From CAZTXD01 sp964617995 (lineage in GTDB: Bacteria > Actinomycetota > Acidimicrobiia > Spongiisociales > ZC4RG35), in contig CAZTXD010000038.1 of the NCBI GenBank assembly GCA_964617995.1, positions 1 through 27,401 of the forward strand: DNA of 27,401 bases, given 5' to 3'. The position numbers and the translations under genes are program-made. Numbering within the stretch: position 1 is the first letter of the stretch; each line of letters begins with the position of its first letter. Below are positions 14,747 to 22,278 of this stretch, piece after piece. Under the pieces are notes generated by a model. That model was not told the origin of the DNA, ran no database searches, and saw only the letters and a program-made list of their open reading frames with translations.

Positions 14747-16743
14747 CGACACCGAGCGACCTCCCGGGCGCAGCCAACATACGAGTCGTCTTCACACCGT
14801 CCGGCCGGAGAGGTGTGGTCCCGGCAGGGACGACCGTGCTCGAGGCTGCTCGCCGCATGGGCGTAGATCTCGACTCCGTTTGTGGAGGCCGGGGCATATG
14901 CGGACGATGTCAGATCGAACTGGGGTCGGCTCCGGGCATGCCCGAAACCGCAGAGGCGCTGTCGCCCCCCGGCCCCACCGAGATCGACTACAGGGGGAGG
15001 CGTCCGCTTCGTGAAGGACGCCGCCTGGGTTGCGCGGTCTCCATCGATGGGGACGTCGTCATCGATGTGCCCGCCGAGAGCCAGGTCCACCGCCAGGTGG
15101 TTCGCAAACGGCCCGAGGTGTCCAACTTCCCCATCGATCCCGTCATCCGCCTCCACTACGTCGTGGTCAACCCCCCCACTCTCGTCGACGCCCGCTCTGA
15201 CGTGGAGCGAGTGGCGTGGGCCCTGGAGGCGGACTGGGGGCTCACCGATCTGAGCTTCGACACCCATGTCATACAGGGGATCCACAAAGCCCTCACCGCC
15301 GGCGAATGGTCGTGCACGGCGGCCGTGCACGACGAGGCGAACGTGATCGCGGTCTGGCCCGGGTTCCACGACCGCGCGCTGGGACTGGCCTTCGACGTCG
15401 GCTCGACCACCATCGCCGGCCATCTGCTCAACCTGTCCACCGGCGAGGTGCTGACCTCATCGGGCACCATGAACCCCCAGATCCGCTACGGGGAGGACCT
15501 GATGAGTCGGGTGTCGCACGTGATGATGGACCCCGAAGGTGCCCACAAGATGACCCGGATCGTGCGGGAGGCGATGGACGGGCTCGCCCACGACCTCGTC
15601 GCCGAGGTCGGCAGAGACGCCACCGAGATCCTCGACGTCACGATCGTCGGAAACCCGATAATGCATCACCTGATGCTGGGCTTCGACCCCACCCCCCTGG
15701 GTGGGGCGCCGTTCGCCCCGGTGGTCAGCGACTCCCTCGACCTCACCGCCTCTCGTTTCGGTCTCTCGTTGCACCCGGGAGCCCGTATATACGTGCTCCC
15801 GCTCGTCGCCGGCCACGTCGGAGCCGACACGATGGGAGCGATCCTCTCGGAGGGGCCGCATCGCCGTGACGACATCCAGCTCCTGGTGGACGTGGGGACC
15901 AACGCCGAGATCGTGCTCGGCAACCGCAACCGCATCCTGGCCGCCTCCAGCCCCACCGGCCCCGCCTTCGAAGGTGCCCAGATCTCCTCCGGCCAGCGGG
16001 CCAGCCCCGGGGCCATCGAGCGGGTGCGCATCGACCGGGACACTCTCCAGCCCCGCATCCGCGTCATAGGATCGGAGGCATGGTCCGACGAGGACGGTTT
16101 CGCCGATGAGGTGTCCGGAACAGGAGTGACGGGTATATGCGGGTCGGGGATCATCGAGGCCGTGGCGGAGCTTTTCCTGGCAGGAATCATCGCACCCGAC
16201 GGCACCATCGTTCCCTCCGGGGAGCGTGTGGTCGCCGATGGTCGGACTCACTCCTATCGACTGTGGGACGACCCCGAGATACTGGTGACCCAGAGCGACG
16301 TGCGTGCCATCCAGCTCGCCAAGGCCGCCCTCTACGCCGGCACGCGACTCCTGATGGATCACGCCGGGGTGGGCTCCGTCGACGAGGTTCGACTGGCCGG
16401 GGCGTTCGGGAGCCACATAGATCCCGTCTACGCCATGGTCCTGGGGCTGGTGCCGGACTGCGACCTGGACCGGGTGTGGTCGGCGGGGAATGCCGCCGGA
16501 AGCGGTGCCATCATGGCCCTGCTGTCCAAGGCGGCCCGGTCCGAGATCGAAGACGTCGCCATACGAGTCGAGAAGATCGAGACGGCGACCGAGCCACGAT
16601 TCCAAGAGCACTTCGTGGCGGCCATGGGCATACCGCACACCGAGCACCGGTTCCCTCACCTGGCCGCCCGGATCGAACTCCCCCCGACCGTGGAAGGGCG
16701 GGCAGACCGGCGCCGGGGACGCAGGAGGGTAGAAGGTGAGTGA
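14743..16743 (+). CDS. Corrinoid activation protein (RACO-type, 2Fe-2S ferredoxin + ASKHA domain)
   Basis: A 666-residue ATP-dependent reductive activator of corrinoid proteins, which rescues inactive cob(II)alamin by reducing it to cob(I)alamin. The N-terminal 100 residues are a plant-type 2Fe-2S ferredoxin domain with Cys47, Cys53, Cys56 and Cys97 (CGGRGICGRC and GC). The C-terminal part is the DUF4445/ASKHA ATPase fold: FDVGSTTIAGHLL, TIVGNPIMHHL, DVGTNAEIVLG, SSPTGPAFEGA, GICGSGIIEAV and LAGAFGSHID. I chose the GTG at 14743, which overlaps the previous stop as GTGA; the frame upstream to 14644 repeats Gly/Arg sequence inside the preceding gene. The presence of an activator shows that the operon works by redox-sensitive cobalt chemistry. 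Confidence 0.92.
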   Translation: MTTPSDLPGAANIRVVFTPSGRRGVVPAGTTVLEAARRMGVDLDSVCGGRGICGRCQIELGSAPGMPETAEALSPPGPTEIDYRGRRPLREGRRLGCAVSIDGDVVIDVPAESQVHRQVVRKRPEVSNFPIDPVIRLHYVVVNPPTLVDARSDVERVAWALEADWGLTDLSFDTHVIQGIHKALTAGEWSCTAAVHDEANVIAVWPGFHDRALGLAFDVGSTTIAGHLLNLSTGEVLTSSGTMNPQIRYGEDLMSRVSHVMMDPEGAHKMTRIVREAMDGLAHDLVAEVGRDATEILDVTIVGNPIMHHLMLGFDPTPLGGAPFAPVVSDSLDLTASRFGLSLHPGARIYVLPLVAGHVGADTMGAILSEGPHRRDDIQLLVDVGTNAEIVLGNRNRILAASSPTGPAFEGAQISSGQRASPGAIERVRIDRDTLQPRIRVIGSEAWSDEDGFADEVSGTGVTGICGSGIIEAVAELFLAGIIAPDGTIVPSGERVVADGRTHSYRLWDDPEILVTQSDVRAIQLAKAALYAGTRLLMDHAGVGSVDEVRLAGAFGSHIDPVYAMVLGLVPDCDLDRVWSAGNAAGSGAIMALLSKAARSEIEDVAIRVEKIETATEPRFQEHFVAAMGIPHTEHRFPHLAARIELPPTVEGRADRRRGRRRVEGE

Positions 16744-18268
16744 CCGCCGGAGAACGGGAGGGCGGGCAGCCCGCCAGGCAGCCCGGGCCGCCTCCTATGC
16801 CATATCGCGCCCGTACCTCAGCCGGAGCCTGCAGCCGGTCGAGATCCTGAGCGAGGAAGGTCTGGCCACCATCGAAGCTCACGCCGACGAGCTACTCACG
16901 AAGGTGGGGGTGGAGATCGTCGACTACCCGGAGGGTCTCTCGATCTTCGCCGACGCCGGCGCCGACGTGGAGGGCACGCGGGTCCGATTCCCCGAAGGAA
17001 TGTGTCGACGCCTCATCCAGGCGTCGGCTCCCGGTGTGTTCACCCAGATCGCCCGCAACGAAGATCGATCGGTGGTGATAGGAGATCCGCACATGGTGCT
17101 GGCGCCCGCGTACGGATCACCCTTCGTGCGGGATCTGCAAGGAGGAAGGCGCTACGCCACCATGGAGGACTTCCGCAACTTCGTCCGGCTCGCCTACCTG
17201 TCGCCCGGGCTGCACCATGGAGGAGGGACGTTGTGCGAGCCTGTCGACCTCCCCGTCGAGCAGCGCCACCTGGACATGATCCAGGCACATCTCACCCTGA
17301 GCGACAAGCCCTTCATGGGTTCGGTGACGGCGCCGGAACGGGCTCAGGACACAGTCGACATGGCCAGGCTGGTCTTCGGGCCGGACTCCGTCGACCAGAC
17401 CACCGTCATCGTCTCCCTGTGCAACGCCAACTCACCGTTGACGTGGGACCGGGCGATGCTCGGCTCGGTGAAGGTCTACGCCGAGAGCAACCAGGCCACG
17501 ATCCTCACGCCCTTCATCCTCGCCGGGGCCATGGCGCCCGTGACGGTCGCAGCGGTCGCCACCCAGACCCTGGCCGAGGCGATGGTGGGAATGGCCTTCG
17601 CCCAGCTGGTACGCCCGGGAGCACCGGTGATCTTCGGGTCGTTCGCGTCTTCGATGTCGATGCAGACGGGAGCTCCCACCTTCGGAACCCCCGAACCGGC
17701 GCTGATGCTCTTCGTGACGGCGGCTCTGGCGCGTCGCCTCGGGGTGCCCTTCCGTTCGGGCGGCAACCTGACGGCATCCAAGATCCCCGATGCCCAGGCC
17801 GCCTACGAGAGCGCTGCCACGTTCATGCCGACCCTGCTGGCCGGAGTCAACTTCGTCCTCCATACGGCCGGCTGGCTGGAGGGTGGCCTGGTGATGGGTT
17901 ACGAGAAATTCATCCTCGATGCCGACCAGGCGTCGATGGCGGGGGCGCTGGTATCGGGCGTGGACATGTCCGACAACGGTCTTGCTCACCGAACACTCCT
18001 CGAGCACCGGCCGGGGGAGCACTTCCTGGGCTCGGAGCACACCCTCGCCAATTTCGAGACCGCCTTCTGGACGTCGGCCATGGCCGACAACACGAGCTAC
18101 GAGCAGTGGGAGGAGACCGGCTCCAAGGACTCGATCACGAGGGCGAACGAGCACTGGAAGTCACTTCTCGCCGCCTATGAGGCTCCTCCCCTGGACGACG
18201 GCATCCGCGAAGCGCTCGACGATTTCGTCGTCCGGCGCAAGGCGGAGCTGACAAGCGCAGGCGGGTGA
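16736..18268 (+). CDS. MttB-family corrinoid-dependent methyltransferase, non-pyrrolysine
   Basis: A 510-residue member of the trimethylamine methyltransferase (MttB/COG5598) superfamily. Hallmarks include LSEEGLATIEAHADELLTKVG, LAPAYGSPFV, HHGGGTLCEPVD, DKPFMGSVTAPE, SLCNANSPLTWD and AFWTSAMADN. No in-frame UAG occurs, so it lacks pyrrolysine, like the characterised glycine betaine methyltransferase MtgB and related enzymes for other quaternary amines. It would transfer a methyl from a quaternary amine to the corrinoid protein at 12230. AGGAGG at 16722-16727 gives a strong ribosome-binding site before the GTG, which overlaps the activator stop. The neighbouring importer and dehydrogenase favour glycine betaine or a close relative, but substrates in this family vary widely. 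Confidence 0.9.
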   Translation: MSDRRRTGGRAARQAARAASYAISRPYLSRSLQPVEILSEEGLATIEAHADELLTKVGVEIVDYPEGLSIFADAGADVEGTRVRFPEGMCRRLIQASAPGVFTQIARNEDRSVVIGDPHMVLAPAYGSPFVRDLQGGRRYATMEDFRNFVRLAYLSPGLHHGGGTLCEPVDLPVEQRHLDMIQAHLTLSDKPFMGSVTAPERAQDTVDMARLVFGPDSVDQTTVIVSLCNANSPLTWDRAMLGSVKVYAESNQATILTPFILAGAMAPVTVAAVATQTLAEAMVGMAFAQLVRPGAPVIFGSFASSMSMQTGAPTFGTPEPALMLFVTAALARRLGVPFRSGGNLTASKIPDAQAAYESAATFMPTLLAGVNFVLHTAGWLEGGLVMGYEKFILDADQASMAGALVSGVDMSDNGLAHRTLLEHRPGEHFLGSEHTLANFETAFWTSAMADNTSYEQWEETGSKDSITRANEHWKSLLAAYEAPPLDDGIREALDDFVVRRKAELTSAGG

Positions 18269-18272
18269 GACA

Positions 18273-19118
18273 ATGGACGTCGACTCCCTCTCCCCAGTGG
18301 CCCGCAAGGCGATCGCCCACCTCCTGGAAGATCCCATCTTCGAGATGATCCCGATCTCGAATGCCGTCGAGCAGGCTCGACATCTACCCCCCGGTGCGCG
18401 GGTGTCGATCACCGCCTCCCCCAACAAGACCCTGGAAGACAGCCTCGAGCTCGCCGAGAAGCTCACCGAACGGGGCTATCGGGTGACACCGCACCTCTCG
18501 GCCAGGATGACCATCGATCTGGCCCATCTCGAGACGCTGATGGACCGGATCGGAGCACTGGGAATCGACACCGCCTTCGTGGTCGGCGGCGATGGTGAGT
18601 TCGCGGGAGCGTTCTACGACGGACTGGCGCTGCTGGAGGGCATGGAGCGGATCGGCCACGGCTTGAAGCTGGGAATACCCTGCTATCCGGAGGGCCACCC
18701 CAAGATCTCCGACGATGCTCTCATCGCCGCCCTCTCCGCCAAGCAACGTCATGCCGCCTGGATGACGAGCCAGATGTGCTTCGATGCAGGTGCCCTCCTC
18801 ACCTGGGCGACCGAGGCACGGGCCCGAGCGATCGACCTCCCCCTCGTGTTGGGCCTGCCCGGGGTGGCCGACCGCAGGAAGCTGCTGAGCATCTCCACCC
18901 GAATCGGGGTCGGGCGGTCGCTGTCGTTCCTGCGCAAGAACACCGGCCTCGTGTCGGCGTTCGTCAAGCCAGGAGGATACGACCCGGCCGAGCTCCTGAT
19001 CGACCTGGGAGAGGGGTTGGCCGACGAACGCCTCGACATCATCTCCTGTCACATCTACACCTTCAATCAATGCGACACCACCGAGGCGTGGCGTCAGTCG
19101 ATCCTCGACGCCCTCTGA
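18273..19118 (+). CDS. metF: Methylenetetrahydrofolate reductase-like protein
   Basis: A 281-residue TIM-barrel protein of the MTHFR family. It shows SITASPNKTLEDSLELAEKL, HLSARM, FVVGGDGE, IPCYPEGHPKIS, WMTSQMCFDAGALL and LVLGLPGVADRRKL in the expected order, though it is more divergent than housekeeping MetF. It starts 4 bases after the MttB-type gene and is the last gene of the operon. In this setting it probably oxidises 5-methyl-H4folate to methylene-H4folate, draining methyl groups from the corrinoid route. This reverse direction is inferred from context, as in other methyl-oxidising pathways. Confidence 0.88.
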   Translation: MDVDSLSPVARKAIAHLLEDPIFEMIPISNAVEQARHLPPGARVSITASPNKTLEDSLELAEKLTERGYRVTPHLSARMTIDLAHLETLMDRIGALGIDTAFVVGGDGEFAGAFYDGLALLEGMERIGHGLKLGIPCYPEGHPKISDDALIAALSAKQRHAAWMTSQMCFDAGALLTWATEARARAIDLPLVLGLPGVADRRKLLSISTRIGVGRSLSFLRKNTGLVSAFVKPGGYDPAELLIDLGEGLADERLDIISCHIYTFNQCDTTEAWRQSILDAL

Positions 19119-19202
19119 GCCGGAGAGCCATTCTTTCCTCGGTCGGGGAACGGCCGGTGAGCCGATATGGCACCATGAGCCTCATCGACAAGGGAGACGA
19201 CG

Positions 19203-19526
19203 ATGGCTGCGATCAGCACCCACGTCCTAGACACGGTCGAAGGACGACCCGCCGCCGGGGTGGCGGTGACACTCTCACGTCTGGACGACAACCGGTCCAC
19301 GACCCTGGCCTCGTCGTCGACCGACGATGACGGTAGGGTGCCGGACCTGCTGGGGGGGACCCGCCTCCGAACCGGCATCTACCGCCTGACCTTCAATACG
19401 GCCGCCTACGGCAACTCCTTCTACCCCGAGGTCACCATCGCCTTCCGGGTGTCGGACCCCGAGCAGCACCATCACATCCCGCTCCTGCTCAGCGCCTTCG
19501 GATACGCCACCTACCGGGGAAGCTGA
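19203..19526 (+). CDS. uraH: 5-hydroxyisourate hydrolase (transthyretin-like)
   Basis: A 107-residue protein. It has the three family blocks: STHVLDT near the start (catalytic His7), an internal RLRTGIYRLTF block, and HHHIPLLLSAFGYATYRGS at the C-terminus, where YRGS is the diagnostic ending that separates the hydrolase from transthyretin. It hydrolyses 5-hydroxyisourate to OHCU in purine/urate breakdown. GGGAG lies seven bases before the ATG. No uricase or OHCU decarboxylase gene is in the window, so it is either isolated or part of a scattered pathway. Confidence 0.95.
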   Translation: MAAISTHVLDTVEGRPAAGVAVTLSRLDDNRSTTLASSSTDDDGRVPDLLGGTRLRTGIYRLTFNTAAYGNSFYPEVTIAFRVSDPEQHHHIPLLLSAFGYATYRGS

Positions 19527-19713
19527 CGAGGGGGCGCCGGTAGACGAGTCCGCTCGGGGTCCCGCCCGCTGTCGAGCTCCTGGAGGATGAAGAGGCGACC
19601 CAACTCACTGCACCCCTCCGGGGCATCCGGCCCGGCGCGGTACTGACGATAGGCCCTGGCTGTGCGCCGGCGGTTGGACCATGGTGGTATTGCCCGCGAC
19701 CAGGCAGGAGAAC

Positions 19714-20118
19714 ATGGAGAACGTGAGCGACCATTCCCGGATGGAGGTCCTGTCGTCGGAAGAGTGCTACCGGCTCCTGGCCGAGGTACCCGTGGGCCGC
19801 ATCGCCTACGTCGCCGATGGAGGCCCCCGCATTTTCCCGGTCACGTTCGCCTTACACGGCTCGCACATCGTGTTCCGCTCGGCGCGGGGATCCAAGCTCG
19901 ACGCGGCCGAGATGCGACGCCGGGTGGCGTTCGAAGCCGACCACTGGGACCCGGGCTCCCGAAGCGGCTGGAGCGTGGTCGTGCAGGGCCGGACACGAGA
20001 CGCGGCCGAACCGACAGTTCTGGACGAACTCGATTTCGAGCCGTGGCTGGCCGGAGACGAGATGAGCTGGATCGAGATCATCCCCGAGGAGATCTCCGGC
20101 CGCCGACTCCCCGGTTAG
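19714..20118 (+). CDS. PPOX-fold (pyridoxamine 5'-phosphate oxidase family) protein
   Basis: About 134 residues with the split beta-barrel of flavin/F420/haem-binding proteins. LSSEECYRLLAEVPVGRIAYVADGGPRIFPVTFALHG and IVFRSARGSKLD are typical of the short actinobacterial PPOX group. Substrate and cofactor are unknown. The start is uncertain: ATG 19714 has AGGAG close upstream, while the longer ATG 19681 has no ribosome-binding site. The 19527-19713 stretch before it has no supported gene or clear terminator. It ends 7 bases from the convergent SPFH gene. Confidence 0.8.
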   Translation: MENVSDHSRMEVLSSEECYRLLAEVPVGRIAYVADGGPRIFPVTFALHGSHIVFRSARGSKLDAAEMRRRVAFEADHWDPGSRSGWSVVVQGRTRDAAEPTVLDELDFEPWLAGDEMSWIEIIPEEISGRRLPG

Positions 20119-20125
20119 AGGTTCC

Positions 20126-20899
20126 TCAGGAGTCGTTGCGACCCTTCATGTTCTCCAGCGCTCGCAGCAGCTCCATCGGCAGCGGGAAGATCAACGTCGA
20201 ATTCTGCTCGGCGGCCACCTCTGTCATCGTCTGGAGGATGCGAAGCTGCATCGCTCCCGAGTGGGTCTCCATGATGTCCGCTGCCTCCGACAGCTTCTCG
20301 GCTGCTTCCTGCTCTCCGAGAGCGTGGATGACCTTCGCCCGTCGATCGCGTTCTGCCTCTGCCTGACGGGCCATGGCGCGGCGCATGGCGTCGGGCAACT
20401 CCACGTCCTTCACCTCGACGATGCTGACCTTGACGCCCCAAGGGTCGGTGATCCCGTCGATTATCTGCTGGAGCTGACGGTTGATCTCCTCGCGGTTGAC
20501 CAGCAGCTCGTCGAGATCGGCCTGACCGATGATGCTCCGGAGCGTGGTCTGCGCGACCTGGGAGGTCCCGAACCTGTAGTCCTCGATCTCGAGGATGGCC
20601 TTGTTCGGATCCAGGACCCGGAAGTAGGTAACGGCATTGACCCTGACGGTGACGTTGTCACGGGTGATGATGTCCTGGGGAGGGATATCGAGAGTGAGAG
20701 TCCGGAGACTCACACGCACGAGCTTGTCGACGATGGGAATGATCAGGATCAGCCCGGGTCCCCGGGGATCGCCCACCACGCGACCCAACCGGAACAGAAC
20801 GGCCCGCTCGTACTCTTTGAGGATATGGATCGAGGCTCGCAGGATGGTCACGAGCACGAGCAACGCCACCACTAGGCCGGTCAGCGTTTCAATGGTCAT
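20126..20899 (-). CDS. SPFH/band 7 (slipin-like) membrane protein
   Basis: About 257 residues: one N-terminal membrane segment (TLTGLVVALLVLVTIL) and an SPFH domain (EYERAVLFRLGRVVGDPRGPGLILIIPIVD, then PPQDIITRDNVTVRVNAVTYF, then RSIIGQADLDELLVNRE) with a helical C-terminus (ARQAEAERDRRAKVIHA). It is a stomatin/slipin scaffold protein that usually partners an NfeD-type protease, encoded immediately upstream. ATG 20899 is preferred since GGAG stands 6 bases before it; ATG 20902 is directly adjacent. It overlaps the nfeD-like gene's stop. Confidence 0.92.
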   Translation of the reverse strand: MTIETLTGLVVALLVLVTILRASIHILKEYERAVLFRLGRVVGDPRGPGLILIIPIVDKLVRVSLRTLTLDIPPQDIITRDNVTVRVNAVTYFRVLDPNKAILEIEDYRFGTSQVAQTTLRSIIGQADLDELLVNREEINRQLQQIIDGITDPWGVKVSIVEVKDVELPDAMRRAMARQAEAERDRRAKVIHALGEQEAAEKLSEAADIMETHSGAMQLRILQTMTEVAAEQNSTLIFPLPMELLRALENMKGRNDS

Positions 20900-22181
20900 C
20901 ATTGTCTCCGATCGTTTCGACGACGAGTACGAGGCCATCCACCGACACCACCCGGGCGGGACCCGCCCGCAGCTCGCCGTCGGCGGGCTTCACCGACCAC
21001 CAGGAGCCGTCCACGAAAGCCTCGCCCCTGGAGTCCTCCGCAGGCTCCACCGTAACCTCACGCCCGACGAGCGTCGACACGCCGGTGGTGGGGGCGGCCA
21101 CCCGTGCCCTCAGCGCCATCCTTCCCGCCACGGTGGTCGTGCCCCCGACCACCAGGGCGGTCGGCCACAGCACGGGGGTCGTCACCGACGGTGACCCCTC
21201 GAAGAGGAACAGGCCGCTCAGGAGGAGGGCGATGGTGCCACCCGCCGCCATGACACCCACCCCGGGGGCGAACACCTCTCCTATGAACAGGGCGGCCGCC
21301 AGCACCAGCAAGGCCACCCCTGCCGCCGTGACCGGCAAGACACTCAACGAGAAGAACCCGAGGAGGAGGGATATCACTCCGGCGATCCCGGCGAATCCCA
21401 GACCGGGGTTGGCGGCCTCGTAAACGATGGCGAGGGTCCCGAACGACAGGAAGATGAAAGCGATGTTGGGATCGGCGATCCGCGCCAGGATAGAACGAAA
21501 GAACCCCAGCTCGAATGCTTCGACAGAGGCGCCGGCGGTGACGAGGGTGACCGTCTCACCCGCCACCTCCACCTGCGTCTGGTCGATCTGGGACAGGAGG
21601 TCGTCGACGTCACGGGCGACCAGGTCCACAACTCCCCGCTCGGCGGCTTCCCGGCCCGTGATGGAGGTGCCCTCTCGCACCGCTGCCTCTGCGAACTCGA
21701 CATCGCGATCTCTTCGCTCGGCCACCGAGACAGCGAAGGCGACGGCATCGTTGATGATCTTGTCGGATATGTCGCCGCCCTGGAGATCGACGGGAGTGGC
21801 GGCTCCGATCGAGGTGGCCGGTGCCATGGCGGCCACGTGGGCGGCCATGGTGATGTAGGTGCCGGCCGACGCCGCCCGAGCGCCCTCGGGAGTCACGTAC
21901 GTCACCACCGGCACCGGTGAGTTGAGGAAGGCCTGCACGATCTGGCGCATCGACAGGTCGAGGCCCCCCGGAGTGTCGATTCGAACCACCACCACCGAAC
22001 CCGTGGTGGCAGCGTGCCCGATGGCATCGTCGATGTGCTCCGCCACCACCGGAGTGATGGGGCCCTCGATGTCCACGAGGAGCACGGACTCGCCCTGAGC
22101 AGTCGTGGCCGAGGCGCCCATCATGAGGACAGATACTGCCACGGCCGCCAACGAGCCAGCGAGGATTCGGCGCCTGCTCAT
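20889..22181 (-). CDS. NfeD-family membrane serine protease (ClpP-like + NfeD domains)
   Basis: 430 residues. A signal peptide or anchor (residues 7-30) precedes a ClpP-class serine protease domain. The catalytic Ser105 is in ARAASAGTYI and Lys141 is in ISDKIIND, as in the Ser-Lys dyad of the Pyrococcus 1510-N protease. Four to five membrane segments follow (about 233-350), then an OB-fold NfeD domain (VGREVTVEPAEDSRGEAFVDGSWW). It probably cleaves or regulates the adjacent slipin in membrane quality control. The two genes overlap and form an operon. The ATG at 22181 lies about 60 bases after the rpoC terminator hairpin. Confidence 0.92.
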   Translation of the reverse strand: MSRRRILAGSLAAVAVSVLMMGASATTAQGESVLLVDIEGPITPVVAEHIDDAIGHAATTGSVVVVRIDTPGGLDLSMRQIVQAFLNSPVPVVTYVTPEGARAASAGTYITMAAHVAAMAPATSIGAATPVDLQGGDISDKIINDAVAFAVSVAERRDRDVEFAEAAVREGTSITGREAAERGVVDLVARDVDDLLSQIDQTQVEVAGETVTLVTAGASVEAFELGFFRSILARIADPNIAFIFLSFGTLAIVYEAANPGLGFAGIAGVISLLLGFFSLSVLPVTAAGVALLVLAAALFIGEVFAPGVGVMAAGGTIALLLSGLFLFEGSPSVTTPVLWPTALVVGGTTTVAGRMALRARVAAPTTGVSTLVGREVTVEPAEDSRGEAFVDGSWWSVKPADGELRAGPARVVSVDGLVLVVETIGDNDDH

Positions 22182-22239
22182 AACTCCGAGTATGACGGAA
22201 GCGGGAGCCTACCGCCATGCCGTCCGTGGCCGGGTGCCT

Positions 22240-22277
22240 GTCGGCTCCCGCCCGGTGGAGTCCGGGCGGGAGCCGAC
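22240..22277 (-). terminator. rpoBC operon terminator hairpin
   Basis: GTCGGCTCCCGCCCGG (22240-22255) and its perfect 16-bp complement (22262-22277) enclose a 6-base loop. The stem begins one base after the rpoC stop (22279-22281). There is no U-tract, as is common for actinobacterial terminators. It insulates the nfeD-slipin pair from RNA polymerase gene transcription. Confidence 0.8.
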
Positions 22278-22278
22278 C

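Noticed and set aside
14746..16743. Eighth gene in the corrinoid operon
   Set aside because: I looked for a further small gene between the activator, MttB and MetF genes; the overlaps leave no room, so the operon has seven genes.
19523..19713. Minus-strand open stretch reading roughly RRRTARAYRQYRAG then SELGRLFILQELDSGRDPE
   Set aside because: It looks somewhat protein-like and ends at a stop in the 3' end of uraH, but no good start codon was found and it overlaps the start of the PPOX gene. It could be a remnant; evidence is insufficient.
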